A stretch of 64,000 bases of DNA from Lentzea albidocapillata subsp. violacea (GTDB lineage: Bacteria; Actinomycetota; Actinomycetes; Mycobacteriales; Pseudonocardiaceae). The stretch spans positions 372,001-436,000 of the forward strand of contig NZ_FNET01000003.1 of assembly GCF_900100275.1 (NCBI RefSeq). The letters are read 5' to 3'. Position 1 is the stretch's first letter, and every line of letters starts with the position of its first letter. The notes below the pieces were generated by a model. It did no database searches. It was not told the DNA's origin and worked only from the letters and a program-made list of their open reading frames with translations. This document shows positions 34,643 through 43,661 of this stretch, in pieces. The position numbers were made by a program, and so were the translations under genes.

Positions 34643-36298
34643 CTACTTGACGGCTTCCGCCGCCGCACGCCCGGCCACCCGGCCGGAGAACAGGCAACCG
34701 CCGAGGAACGTGCCCTCCAGCGCGCGGTAGCCGTGCACACCACCGCCACCGAACCCGGCGGCCTCACCGGCGGCGTACAGGCCCGGCAGCACCGCGCCGG
34801 ACGTGTCGAGCACCCGTGACGACAGGTCGGTGTGCAGGCCGCCCAGCGTCTTGCGCGTGACCACCGAGAGCCTGACCGCGATCAGCGGACCGGCCTTGGG
34901 GTCGAGCAGCCGGTGCGGCTCGACGACGCGGATCAGCTTGTCGGTGAGGAAGTGCCGTGCCGCGCGGATCGCGTTGACCTGCATGTCCTTGCTGAGACCC
35001 GCGGTGACCTGGCGGTCGCGCTCGACGATCGTCTTCTCGAGCTGCGCCGCGTCGATGCGCGAGTCGCCGGTCAGCGCGTTCATGCCGCGGGCCAGGTCCG
35101 CGACCGTGCCGGCCTGGATGAACTCCTTGGACTTCTGCGCGAACGCCTCCACGGGTGCCACGGCGCCCGGCAGCGCGCGCTTGAGGACGGCCCTCGTGTC
35201 CTTGCCCGTGAGGTCCGGGTTCTGCTCGGAGCCCGACAGCGCGAACTCCTTGCCGATGATCCTCTTGTTCAGCACGAACCACGAGTGCTCGTGGCCGTGG
35301 GAGGTGATGTGCTGCAACGACCCCAGCGCGTCGAAACCGGGGAACAGCGGGATCGGCAGCCTCCTGCCCTCGGCGTCGAGCCACAGCGACGACGGGCCGG
35401 GCAGGATGCGGATGCCGTGCCGCGACCACACCGGGGCGTAGTTCGCGATGCCCTCGGGGTAGTGCCACATGCGGTCGGCGTTGATGATCGCGCCGCCGGC
35501 CTTCTGGGTGATCTCCATCATCGAGCCGTCGACGAAGTCCGGCACACCGGCCAGCATGAACTTCGGTGGCGTGCCCATCCGCTCGGGCCAGTTCCTGCGC
35601 ACCAGGTCGTGGTTGCCGCCGATGCCGCCGGACGTGACGATCACGGCCTGGGCGCTGAACGAGAAGTCGCCCGCCACGGTCCGTGAGCTCGGTTCGGCCC
35701 TGCCGGTCGCCGAGGCCTCCAGCACGTCGCCGGACACGCCGTCGCACACGCCGTCGGTGACGTTGACGTTCGTGACCTTGTGGCGGAACTTGAGCGTCAC
35801 GAGTCCCTTCGCGACGGCCTCCCGCACCCGGCGCTCGAACGGCTCGACGACGCCCGGCCCGGTGCCCCACGTCACGTGGAAGCGCGGCACCGAGTTGCCG
35901 TGCCCGTCCGCCAGGTAGCCGCCGCGCTCGGCCCACTGCACGAACGGGAACCAGCGCATTCCCATGTTGTGCAGCCAGGAGCGCTTCTCGCCGGAGGCGA
36001 AGTCCACATAGGCCTGCGCCCACAGCCGCGGCCAGTGGTCGTCCTCCCGGTCGAACGCCGCCGAGCCCATCCAGTCCTGCAACGCCAGGTCGTGCGAGTC
36101 CTTGACCCGGAGCCTGCGCTGCTCGGGGGTGTCCACCATGAACAACCCGCCGAACGACCACCAGGCCTGGCCGCCGAGCGACGCCTCCGGCTCCTGGTCG
36201 AGGAGAATGACCTTGCGACCCGCGTCCGCGAGTTCTGCGGTCGCGACGAGACCTGCGAGGCCCGCGCCGACGACGATGACATCCGCGTCATGTGCCAT
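34643..36298 (-). CDS. FAD-binding dehydrogenase (KstD/fumarate-reductase-like flavoprotein)
   Basis: The 551-residue protein begins with a Rossmann FAD motif (DVIVVGAGLAGLVATAELA), contains VIVTSGGIGGNHDLVRRNWP, and ends with LPGLYAAGEAAGFGGGGVHG, the second FAD contact. This is the 3-ketosteroid-delta1-dehydrogenase/fumarate reductase flavoprotein superfamily, close to the group annotated simply as FAD-binding dehydrogenase; the substrate is unknown. There are no steroid genes around it. The 211 bases between this gene and the PAS-GGDEF-EAL gene are relatively AT-rich and hold no further gene. Confidence 0.85.
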   Translation of the reverse strand: MAHDADVIVVGAGLAGLVATAELADAGRKVILLDQEPEASLGGQAWWSFGGLFMVDTPEQRRLRVKDSHDLALQDWMGSAAFDREDDHWPRLWAQAYVDFASGEKRSWLHNMGMRWFPFVQWAERGGYLADGHGNSVPRFHVTWGTGPGVVEPFERRVREAVAKGLVTLKFRHKVTNVNVTDGVCDGVSGDVLEASATGRAEPSSRTVAGDFSFSAQAVIVTSGGIGGNHDLVRRNWPERMGTPPKFMLAGVPDFVDGSMMEITQKAGGAIINADRMWHYPEGIANYAPVWSRHGIRILPGPSSLWLDAEGRRLPIPLFPGFDALGSLQHITSHGHEHSWFVLNKRIIGKEFALSGSEQNPDLTGKDTRAVLKRALPGAVAPVEAFAQKSKEFIQAGTVADLARGMNALTGDSRIDAAQLEKTIVERDRQVTAGLSKDMQVNAIRAARHFLTDKLIRVVEPHRLLDPKAGPLIAVRLSVVTRKTLGGLHTDLSSRVLDTSGAVLPGLYAAGEAAGFGGGGVHGYRALEGTFLGGCLFSGRVAGRAAAEAVK

Positions 36299-36371
36299 CG
36301 GGCGAGTCTAGATCTACCGCTGGTCACGCACGAGACCTGAGTCAGTTTCACTTTTTGCGGGAGGGTGCTCG

Positions 36372-36470
36372 ATGAGCTTCCGACCGGCTTCCGAGGTGGG
36401 TTTCACGACGTCGACCACGCGTTTTGTGGCGCCGGGGTCCGTCACGAACGGCGAGTTGGTCGCGTTCTGA
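36372..36470 (+). CDS. Possible 32-residue peptide of unknown function
   Basis: ATG 36372 is preceded by GGGAGG at seven-base spacing, one of the best ribosome binding sites in the window, and the frame encodes MSFRPASEVG, a Thr/Ser-rich middle and the ending GELVAF before TGA. A hairpin starts five bases after the stop, so the unit looks like a complete small gene. It is not recognised; it could be a precursor peptide, a regulatory leader or chance. No maturation enzyme is adjacent. Confidence 0.35.
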   Translation: MSFRPASEVGFTTSTTRFVAPGSVTNGELVAF

Positions 36471-36474
36471 GGGT

Positions 36475-36528
36475 GCCGTCGACCGTCACTACCGGTGAGG
36501 GGGGTTTACCGGAGTGCCGGTCGACGGC
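36475..36528. terminator. Inverted repeat after the small reading frame
   Basis: GCCGTCGACCG (36475-36485) and CGGTCGACGGC (36518-36528) are perfect 11-base inverted copies with 32 bases between them. It may be a terminator or a protein-binding palindrome. Confidence 0.4.
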
Positions 36529-36747
36529 GGGTTGACCGCGGCGCGAGCACGCGACGCCTGCGGAAGGGCTTTTCCGGCCTGGGGGTGCCGGATCGCCCTG
36601 GCGACCAGCTCGAGCGCCAGCGGCCAACCACATTGTTGAACGTACAACCGGAGCGTGGTGTTCCGGTCGGCTTTCACTGTGACCAGGCTCAATTCCTTCA
36701 GCCGGTCTTCAGGTTTCCTTCAGTTTCGGCCGGGTACGTCACGAAGT

Positions 36748-37191
36748 GTGACAGCACGGCTGCCGACGATCACGAGCCTCGCCGAGCTCACGGGCTTCAT
36801 CGGCGACGACGTCTACCTGCGCTGGTCCCAGGGCCCCGAGGCCGACGAAGCCTCGACGTCGCGCGACTCGCTGACCGGCGTGGAGCTCCCTGGCCTGTCC
36901 GCGAGTCCGCTGCACATCGAACCGTGGTGGGGCGACCGCTCCCGCGAGCTGTGGGTGGCCCGCCGCCTCTTCGACTACCGCCACCTGCGCGATCTGCGCG
37001 GGCCCGGCGTCCGCGCGTGGGTGCTGCGCGGCGCCGAGGTGGGCCGCGGCCCGGACAACGAACCCCTGGTCCGCTGCCTCGACGCGCTCGCCTGGGTGGC
37101 TGACAGCGCACTGCGGGAGTGCTCGGCGCTGGTCGGCGCCCAGCGTTCCGACGAGTGGGGGCCGCTCGACCGTTCTAACTCAGATCATTGA
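36748..37191 (+). CDS. DUF6098-like conserved protein
   Basis: The 147-residue protein starts at a GTG (VTARLPTITSLAELTGFI) and contains YLRWSQGPEAD, TGVELPGLSASPLHIEPWWGD and GRGPDNEPLVRC, a conserved actinobacterial family I associate with DUF6098. Its function is unknown; it is soluble and has no catalytic motif that I recognise. Upstream readings add no conserved sequence. The last 17 bases overlap the convergent gene. Confidence 0.75.
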   Translation: MTARLPTITSLAELTGFIGDDVYLRWSQGPEADEASTSRDSLTGVELPGLSASPLHIEPWWGDRSRELWVARRLFDYRHLRDLRGPGVRAWVLRGAEVGRGPDNEPLVRCLDALAWVADSALRECSALVGAQRSDEWGPLDRSNSDH

Positions 37192-37861
37192 GCTTGCGTT
37201 CGGCGGCCTTCCGCGCCTTCTCGGCCCCGCTCGTGACCCGTTTGGCGTCCTCCAGCCGTTCCGCGGCCCGGTCGAACGCCCGCTGCGCCGCCAGCTGGTC
37301 GGCCTGGGCCTCGCCGAGTGCCTGCTCGGCCTCGTCCAGCGCCTGCTGAGCCTCGGCCCGCTTGCGTTCCTGCCGCTCCCGCCGCTTGCGGGCCAGCGCG
37401 TCCTCGCCGTCCTGAGCCGGCTCGGGGGTGGGGAGCGCGAAGCCGAAGCCCGAGTACTCCAGCGCCTTGGACAGGTGCCCGTCGCGCACCTGTTCGGCGG
37501 ACTCGGGGTCGGCCATCGCGGCCGTCAGCGTGTTGCGCACCTGCGTGACGGCGTCGTCCGCGAGCGGTCCGGTCAGCTCCAGCGTGCGGTAGACCAGCGC
37601 TTCCATGAGCTCTTTGCGCTTGCGGCCCAGCTCCCGCATGGTCAGCTGCGCCGTGGAGAGGCCGAGCGCCTCCTCCAGACCCTCAGGCGCGTCCCGCACG
37701 AGCTTGTTGACCGCCCAAGCGCCCACGGTGGGCTTGCGGAGCTCCTGGATGGCCTTGGCCAGGTCCTTGTCGTCGGCCTGCTTGGCCGCGGCGTTGCGGG
37801 CCGCGGTGAAGTCCTTCGGAGGCAGGCCGTAGAGCTCGTCGGCGACCGGCTTCAGGTCCAT
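37175..37861 (-). CDS. Conserved hypothetical protein with C-terminal coiled coil
   Basis: The 228-residue protein has an N-terminal conserved block (LYGLPPKDFTAARNAAAKQ, then ELRKPTVGAWAVNKLVR) found widely in actinobacteria. A highly charged Ala/Glu/Arg-rich helix from about residue 150 to the end is predicted to form a coiled coil. There is no signal peptide or membrane span. The function is unknown; the shape suggests a structural or adaptor role. Confidence 0.8.
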   Translation of the reverse strand: MDLKPVADELYGLPPKDFTAARNAAAKQADDKDLAKAIQELRKPTVGAWAVNKLVRDAPEGLEEALGLSTAQLTMRELGRKRKELMEALVYRTLELTGPLADDAVTQVRNTLTAAMADPESAEQVRDGHLSKALEYSGFGFALPTPEPAQDGEDALARKRRERQERKRAEAQQALDEAEQALGEAQADQLAAQRAFDRAAERLEDAKRVTSGAEKARKAAERKLNDLS

Positions 37862-37967
37862 GGGCGCAAGGTAGCGCCTGACCGGCCCTCAGTCCTGCCG
37901 AACGGCGTTCAACGAGACGAGCTCCGGCGGCGTTCAAGAGGCAGGATCGGGTAAACAGGATGGGGAG

Positions 37968-38507
37968 ATGCATACCAGGTGGAGATGGGTCCTGTTCGGC
38001 CTCGGCGCCGCCGTGGCCGCGGTCGGTCCGCTCGCGGCCGTGGACGGTCCCTGGTACGGCTACGTCTTCGGCGGCCTGTGGTTCCTCATGGGCGGCACGG
38101 TGGCGTGGCGGACCTTCAAGATGGGCACCAGGGTCACGAGCGAGGGCATCACGTCGAACGGGCTCGACCGGCAGGTCACCGTCGAGTGGTGTGACGTCGA
38201 GGTGATCGAACCCGCCCGCAAGAGGAACCTGATCTTCTTTCACACCATCGCGCCCACGGCACGGCTGCGCCGGGGCCGGCACGCGCTGACCGAGCTGAGC
38301 CTGCTCTCGATCAAAAAGGACTCGGTGCCCGAACGGACCGCGAAACACGTGACGGAACTCCAGCAGGCCCTCGTCGCACATCGCGCTCACTGTCCCGCGT
38401 GTGGAGCGCAGCCTGAAGTGCTCGCCACCCCGCAGGGGATCGTCGGTCGCCTGCGGGCGAGATTGCGTGAGCTAATGGGCGGAAATAGCGATCAGTCCAT
38501 CGCCTGA
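37968..38507 (+). CDS. Membrane protein with bacterial PH-like domain
   Basis: The 179-residue protein has two N-terminal membrane helices (about residues 7-25 and 30-46). A domain with WRTFKMGTRVTSEGITSNGL and VEWCDVEVIEP follows, the pattern of small actinobacterial PH-domain membrane proteins. A CPAC pair near residue 145 could bind metal or form a disulfide. It is not linked to neighbours and has no known function. Confidence 0.75.
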   Translation: MHTRWRWVLFGLGAAVAAVGPLAAVDGPWYGYVFGGLWFLMGGTVAWRTFKMGTRVTSEGITSNGLDRQVTVEWCDVEVIEPARKRNLIFFHTIAPTARLRRGRHALTELSLLSIKKDSVPERTAKHVTELQQALVAHRAHCPACGAQPEVLATPQGIVGRLRARLRELMGGNSDQSIA

Positions 38508-38761
38508 TACCGGGATCCTGTTACACGCCAACGCCGTTCACCGTTGACGCAGCCTTGACATTCCCCTCCATCAGCCCTTGACTGGAGGACGGTTGCTCGT
38601 TCCACGGTGAAAAAGAAACGCGCAGCATTAAAAGCGTGCCTGTACAAGCCGCTGAACAGTCCAATGTGGATCTGAAAATTAGTCCGGTCCGACGATTGCC
38701 CCTCGCGATGCGAAGAGATGTGCTTCGGAGCACTCTTTACCCCACGAAGGGCACATGCGCC

Positions 38762-41700
38762 GTGAAGAACTGGAGACGCCGCACCGGCACGGTCTTGCTG
38801 ACCGCGGTGCTGGGCACTACCGGGTTCGGCTTCGCCGCCACCCCTGCCATCGCGCAGAACGCACCGCAGCAGCAGCCGGCCGCTGACAAGCAGCTGGACA
38901 AGCAGGACCGGGCACTCGTCGACCAGGCGGCCCGCGAGGGCAAGCCGACCGTCGACCTGCTGGTCGCCGCCGAGGACGGCAAGACCGACGCCGCGGTCAA
39001 CGACCTCAAGGCGCTCGGCGCCACGGTCCAGAAGACCGAGAAGGACGTCGACTACGTCAAGGTGACCATCCCGCGGGAGAACGCGGCGAAGGCCGCCAAG
39101 CTGGCCTCGGTCAGCACCGTGGACGTCGACGGCCTCGTCGCCCTCGACGACCCGCGTCCCGAAGGCATGGAGCAGCCCGCTCCGCAGAAGGCGCCGGACT
39201 CGAAGACGCCGCGCACCAACCCGTACATGCCGACGAAGGACACGCAGGCGGCGCAGTTCGCCCTCGCGAACCCGAAGTGGGACGGCCGCGGCACCACGAT
39301 CGCCGTGATCGACTCCGGTGTCGACCTGGACCACCCCGCGCTGGCGACCACCAGTACCGGTGAGCGCAAGATCGTCGACTGGTTCACGGCCAACAACCCA
39401 GCGTCCGGCGACGGCACCTGGGTCACCATGACCAAGACCGGCAAGGTCGGCAAGTTCACCGAGGGCGGCCAGGAGTGGACGGCGCCCGCGACCGGTGGCC
39501 CCTACTCGTTCGGTCTCTTCCGTGAGATCGCCGGCGACCTCGGCGGCGCCGGCAGCGAGATCGGCGGTGACATCAACCGCGACGGCGACCGCCTCGACTC
39601 GTGGGGTGTCCTCCAGGACATCACGACGAAGGAAGTCTTCGTCGACACCGATGGTGACGCCAACTTCACCAACAACCCGCGGATGATCGACTACAAGGTC
39701 AAGAAGGACTCCGGGTTCTTCGGCACCGACAACCCCGCGACGCCGGTCATCGACCGTGTGGCGTTTGTCGTGCAGACCGACAAGTCGATCTACGACACGG
39801 GCGGCACGCCGTACGTCAGCCTCGGCATCTCCGCCGGTGCGCACGGCACGCACGTCGCCGGCATCACCTCGGCGCACCGGCTGTTCGACGGCCGGATGGC
39901 CGGCGCGGCACCCGGCGCGAAGCTGATGTCCATCAAGGCCTGCCTCTCCACGCCGGCCTGCACGAGCTCCGGTCTCATCGACGGTGTCCTCTACGCCGCG
40001 CGCAACGGCGCCGACGTCGTGAACATCTCGATCGGTGGCCTCCCGGCGCTCAACGACGGCAACAACGCCCGTGCGGAGCTCTACAACCGCACGATCGACG
40101 AGTACAACGTCCAGCTCTTCATCTCGGCGGGCAACTCGGGTGCGGGCGCGAACACCGTCGGTGACCCGTCGGTGGCGACGAACGCGCTGAGCGTCGGCTC
40201 GTCCATCACCAAGGAGACCTGGCTCTCCAACTACGGCTCGAAGACCGAGCAGAAGCAGAGCCTGCACGGCTTCTCGTCGCGCGGCCCGCGTGAGGACGGC
40301 GGCTTCAAGCCGAACATCATCGCGCCCGGCTCGGCGATCTCCACCACGCCGCGCTGGCAGGCGGGCGGCCCGGTGGCCGGCACGTACGAGCTCCCGGCCG
40401 GGTACGCCATGTTCAACGGCACCTCGATGGCCGCCCCGCAGGCGACCGGTGCCGCCGCGCTGCTCGTGAGCGCGTTCAAGGCCACGCACGACGGCCAGCG
40501 GCCCACCAGCGCCGAGCTGCGCTACGCGATCCAGCGCAGCGCGAACTACGTGAGCGCCCTCGGTGCCTACGAGCAGGGCGCGGGCCTCTTCAACACCAAC
40601 GCCGCGTGGAAGCTGCTGGACAAGCACTCCGTGCCGGACCAGGTCACCACGTCCGTCGCGGTCAACACCGTCCTCAGCGGACTGCTGGCCACCCCGAACG
40701 TCGGTGTCGGCATCCACGACCGTGAAGGCGTGACCGCGGGCCAGGAGTACACCCGCACCTACACGCTGACCCGCACCACGGGCCACGACGACGAGCGCTA
40801 CAACGTCTCGTGGAAGGGCAACGACGGCACGTTCTCGGCGCCGAAGAAGGTCGACCTGCCGCTGAACACGCCGGTCCAGTTCGCCGTCAAGGTCAAGGCC
40901 AGGACCGCGGGCGTGCACAGCGCCGTCCTGCAGCTCGACAACCCGGAGACCCCCGGCGTCGACTCGCAGACCCTGAACACCGTGTTCGCGGCGGAGAACT
41001 TCAACGCCGCCAACAAGTTCTCGGTCACCAAGTCCGGCACGATCGCGCGCAACCAGTCGACCAGCCTCTTCGTGAACGTGCCCAAGGGCACGACCGCGCT
41101 GAAGGTCGACATGAACGCCGGTGGCGCCGAGGCCGGCAAGGGTCAGGTCCGCTTCCTGCGCTACACCCCGCAGGGCACGGCGGCCGACTCGACCAGTTCG
41201 CTCAACTGCTACAACCCGGACGCGGGCGCCGGTTGTGCCGGTGGCACACCGACCAGCCGTACGGTGGTCAGCCCGATGGCCGGCGTGTGGGAGATCGTGA
41301 TCGAGGCGCGTCGCACCTCCGACGCCGCCGTGGCGCCGTACTCGGTGACCGCGTCCGTGCTCGGCACGACGGTCAGCCCGAACCCGGACACCATCGCGTC
41401 CGGCACGCTGGGCACCCCGATCGAGCGCGCCTACACCGTCACGAACACGCAGGCCGGCTTCACCGGCCGGCTCGCGGCGGGCGCTGTCGGCAGTGCCAAG
41501 TCGGCCCGTCCGACGATCGCGAACCTGGAGTCCCAGCAGTACCCGATCGTGGTACCGGCCGGCGCGTCGAAGCTCACCGTCACGATCGGCAACCCCGCCG
41601 ACCAGGGCGCTGACCTCGACCTGTCCGTCTACAACTGCACGTCGGGCAGCTGCGTGCTCGCCGGTCAGGATGCGGACGCGGACTCCGAGGAATCGGTGAC

Positions 41701-41995
41701 GATCAGCAACCCGGCCGCCGGTACCTGGGTCGCCCTGGTGGACGGCTACGCGGTGCCCGCGGGCACCACGGCGTTCGACTACTTCGACGTCTTCACCTCG
41801 GCCGCTCTCGGCACGCTGTCCGTCACGGACAGCAACGCCGACCGCGTCGCCGGTGCGTCGTGGAACGCGACGGGCGTCATCACGCCGCTGGGCCAGCCCG
41901 GTGCCGGCCGCGTGCTGCGCGGTGAGCTCGAGGTGCGCACGGCCGACAACACCGTCGTCGGTGGCGGGGCCGTGATCATCCAGGCAGTCAGCTAG
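38762..41995 (+). CDS. Large secreted S8 (subtilisin) family protease
   Basis: The 1077-residue protein starts at GTG 38762 (MKNWRRRTGTVLLTAVLG), which opens a signal peptide ending near residue 32. A propeptide follows (about 60-140, KPTVDLLVAAEDGK to VDGLVALDD), then the S8 catalytic domain with Asp in AVIDSGVDLDHP, His in GAHGTHVAGI and Ser in NGTSMAAPQATG. Some 500 residues of beta-rich C-terminal domains, including PPC-like repeats, complete the chain. Its size and layout match Streptomyces secreted tripeptidyl-aminopeptidase or subtilase relatives. A lipoprotein homologous to its propeptide is encoded convergently just downstream. Confidence 0.92.
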   Translation: MKNWRRRTGTVLLTAVLGTTGFGFAATPAIAQNAPQQQPAADKQLDKQDRALVDQAAREGKPTVDLLVAAEDGKTDAAVNDLKALGATVQKTEKDVDYVKVTIPRENAAKAAKLASVSTVDVDGLVALDDPRPEGMEQPAPQKAPDSKTPRTNPYMPTKDTQAAQFALANPKWDGRGTTIAVIDSGVDLDHPALATTSTGERKIVDWFTANNPASGDGTWVTMTKTGKVGKFTEGGQEWTAPATGGPYSFGLFREIAGDLGGAGSEIGGDINRDGDRLDSWGVLQDITTKEVFVDTDGDANFTNNPRMIDYKVKKDSGFFGTDNPATPVIDRVAFVVQTDKSIYDTGGTPYVSLGISAGAHGTHVAGITSAHRLFDGRMAGAAPGAKLMSIKACLSTPACTSSGLIDGVLYAARNGADVVNISIGGLPALNDGNNARAELYNRTIDEYNVQLFISAGNSGAGANTVGDPSVATNALSVGSSITKETWLSNYGSKTEQKQSLHGFSSRGPREDGGFKPNIIAPGSAISTTPRWQAGGPVAGTYELPAGYAMFNGTSMAAPQATGAAALLVSAFKATHDGQRPTSAELRYAIQRSANYVSALGAYEQGAGLFNTNAAWKLLDKHSVPDQVTTSVAVNTVLSGLLATPNVGVGIHDREGVTAGQEYTRTYTLTRTTGHDDERYNVSWKGNDGTFSAPKKVDLPLNTPVQFAVKVKARTAGVHSAVLQLDNPETPGVDSQTLNTVFAAENFNAANKFSVTKSGTIARNQSTSLFVNVPKGTTALKVDMNAGGAEAGKGQVRFLRYTPQGTAADSTSSLNCYNPDAGAGCAGGTPTSRTVVSPMAGVWEIVIEARRTSDAAVAPYSVTASVLGTTVSPNPDTIASGTLGTPIERAYTVTNTQAGFTGRLAAGAVGSAKSARPTIANLESQQYPIVVPAGASKLTVTIGNPADQGADLDLSVYNCTSGSCVLAGQDADADSEESVTISNPAAGTWVALVDGYAVPAGTTAFDYFDVFTSAALGTLSVTDSNADRVAGASWNATGVITPLGQPGAGRVLRGELEVRTADNTVVGGGAVIIQAVS

Positions 41996-42008
41996 CAGTT
42001 CGACAGAA

Positions 42009-42052
42009 CGTAGAAAGCCCCAGGGTCCACGAGATCCTGGGGCTCTTTCTAC
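42009..42052. terminator. Bidirectional terminator between protease and lipoprotein genes
   Basis: CGTAGAAAGCCCCAGG and the near-complement CCTGGGGCTCTTTCTACG form a stem of about 16 pairs with a two-base bulge around an eleven-base loop. It begins 14 bases after the protease stop and overlaps the last codons of the convergent lipoprotein gene. Confidence 0.75.
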
Positions 42053-42420
42053 GGTTCGGGCAGCTTGTTGCCGAGCGGCTCGTCCAGGTCCACCTTGGAC
42101 ACACCGGTGATCAGATACGCGTCTTCCACCTTGTCGACCGGCATCTCGGCGCGCAGGTAGCCGATTCTCCGATCCCGCGACTCGACGGTCGCGCCCAGCC
42201 TCTCCAGTGCCTGCTCGACCTCCTTGTCGCGTCCCGGCTGCACGGAGATCATCAGTGGCACTGTGAGGTGGCCGTCGCGCTTCGCCTGCTCGACCCGGAG
42301 CTTGTCCGGTTTTGCTGAGGACACGGTCGGCACCTCCGCCAAGGGCACGGCTGGAGACCCGTTCGTACCACAACTGCCGAGAGCCAGCGCGCAGAACGCG
42401 ACGGCGAGCGGTCTTCTCAT
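42049..42420 (-). CDS. Lipoprotein homologous to a subtilisin propeptide (putative protease inhibitor or chaperone)
   Basis: The 123-residue protein has a lipobox signal (AVAFCALALGSCG, lipid-modified Cys at residue 17) and a single domain of about 80 residues. This aligns without a gap to the propeptide of the adjacent S8 protease: DGHLTVPLMISV against EGKPTVDLLVAA, RLGATVESRD against ALGATVQKTE, and GVSKVDLDE against SVSTVDVDG. By eye about 24 of 80 positions are identical. Free-standing propeptide-like domains (I9 type) inhibit or fold subtilases, so a membrane-tethered inhibitor or foldase of the neighbour is the best inference. It may be co-transcribed with the MscS gene 52 bases upstream. 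Confidence 0.8.
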   Translation of the reverse strand: MRRPLAVAFCALALGSCGTNGSPAVPLAEVPTVSSAKPDKLRVEQAKRDGHLTVPLMISVQPGRDKEVEQALERLGATVESRDRRIGYLRAEMPVDKVEDAYLITGVSKVDLDEPLGNKLPEP

Positions 42421-42472
42421 GTGGTGAGGACGGGACGGGCTCCGCGGACGGTTGCATCCTGTTTGCAGCCGG

Positions 42473-43555
42473 TCACTGCTTGGGTCCCGCAAACGCTTGC
42501 TCCCGCAGTGTCCCATCGGCGCTCTCGCCGAACACCCGAGCGTCCGTGTGCTGGTCACCGGCGGGCTGAGCCTTCTTGACCCCGGTCACGGTCTTGGTCC
42601 TGACCTGCGGCAACGCGCCGCCGTGCTGGCGCTGCACCCAATCCACCAGGTGCTCGCGCGTCAGGCACCGCAGGTCCCACAGCTTGCCGGCGTCAGCGGC
42701 ACTCACCAGCGCACGCAACCGCACGAACCCGTTCGTGGCCTGCGTGACCTGCAGAACGGACACCCGCCCGTCCCACAGATCGCTGCCCTCCAGCATGGAC
42801 CGCATCTCCTGCCGCATCGCCTCGACCGGCACCGTCCAGTCCAGATCGAGCTCCACGGTCCCGAGCAACGCCGACTGCGTGCGCGTCCAGTTCTCGAAGG
42901 GCGTCCTGAGGAAGTACGAGGTCGGCAACACCATCCGCCGGTCGTCCCACAGGTGCAGCACCACGTACGTCAGCGTGACGTCCTCGACCCGCCCCCACTC
43001 GCCCTCGACCACCACGACGTCGTCGAGCCGCACCGCGTCGCTGAACGCGATCTGCAGCCCCGCGATCAGGTTGCCCAGCAACGACTGCGCGGAGAACGCC
43101 GCCACCGCACCGATGAGCGCGGCGGACGCCAGCACGGTCGACCCGACCGCCCGAGCGCCGGGGAACGTCATCAGGATCGCGCCGACCGCCAGCACCCCGA
43201 TGACCACCAGCACCAGCCGCCGCACCAGCACGACCTGCGTGTGCACCCGCCGCGCGTGCCGGTTGTCCGTGACATCAGTGCGAATCCGCGACAGCGAAAC
43301 GTCCACAAGGGTGCTGATCAGCGCGGCCAGCAGCCACGCTCCCGCCAGGATCAACGCGATCCCCAGCGCGTGCAACGCGACCGGGGCGTCGACCGGGTAC
43401 GCGCTCAGGCTTATCTGTGCGGCCAGCAACGCTCCGAACACCTGGCCGGGCCGGTACATCCTGCCGCTGTGGGCGAAGCGGCGGACCAGGCGGTGGATCA
43501 CCTCCACCGCTAGCAGCGCGAAGACCACCGAACAGCCCATGACGACGAACAGCAC
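42473..43555 (-). CDS. MscS-family mechanosensitive channel
   Basis: The 360-residue protein has four or five membrane helices. The last, glycine/alanine-rich one (LASAALIGAVAAFSAQSLLGNLIAG) and the beta-domain VRLDDVVVVEGEWGRVEDVTLTYVVLHLWD are the MscS pore helix and first cytoplasmic strand block. It should open under membrane tension to release solutes. A low-complexity, charged C-terminal tail of about 40 residues follows. It is divergent from the J-domain gene. Confidence 0.88.
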   Translation of the reverse strand: MLFVVMGCSVVFALLAVEVIHRLVRRFAHSGRMYRPGQVFGALLAAQISLSAYPVDAPVALHALGIALILAGAWLLAALISTLVDVSLSRIRTDVTDNRHARRVHTQVVLVRRLVLVVIGVLAVGAILMTFPGARAVGSTVLASAALIGAVAAFSAQSLLGNLIAGLQIAFSDAVRLDDVVVVEGEWGRVEDVTLTYVVLHLWDDRRMVLPTSYFLRTPFENWTRTQSALLGTVELDLDWTVPVEAMRQEMRSMLEGSDLWDGRVSVLQVTQATNGFVRLRALVSAADAGKLWDLRCLTREHLVDWVQRQHGGALPQVRTKTVTGVKKAQPAGDQHTDARVFGESADGTLREQAFAGPKQ

Positions 43556-43625
43556 TGTGCCTCCTCCCGTGTCGAGGCCGGGTACCCGGCCTTCGGGGCG
43601 AAGAACACCATGTCACGGCTCACCA

Positions 43626-43661
43626 TTGCGTTCCTGGTTTGAGTCTTATAGACTCAAACCC
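43626..43661 (+). promoter_or_regulatory. Leaderless promoter overlapped by a perfect palindrome
   Basis: TTGCGT (43626-43631), 17 bases, then TAGACT (43649-43654) form a promoter whose start point would fall at or next to the ATG at 43662, giving a leaderless mRNA. Perfect arms GTTTGAGTC (43637-43645) and GACTCAAAC (43651-43659) around TTATA cover the minus-10. A repressor there would shut the operon; the NrtR-type protein encoded as its fourth gene is the natural candidate. Confidence 0.65.

Larger units (their letters stand above)
36299..36747. other. 449-base interval with a possible tiny gene and a hairpin
   Basis: Between the divergent flavoprotein and DUF6098-like genes lie a 32-codon reading frame with a strong ribosome binding site (36372-36470) and an 11-base inverted repeat (36475-36528), both annotated separately. 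The rest (36530-36747) has no convincing gene; a minus-strand frame at 36489-36692 is only weakly suggestive. Confidence 0.5.

Noticed and set aside
36489..36692. A 67-codon minus-strand frame with a fairly protein-like N-terminal half.
   Set aside because: Only a TTG or internal GTG start, no proper ribosome binding site and a poor C-terminal half; kept only as a remark in the interval description.
38492..42457. A 1321-codon open frame on the minus strand opposite the S8 protease.
   Set aside because: It is Arg/Asp/Gly/Val-rich with no domain, and the plus strand encodes a complete secreted protease with a catalytic triad; the open frame is a by-product of GC-rich third positions.
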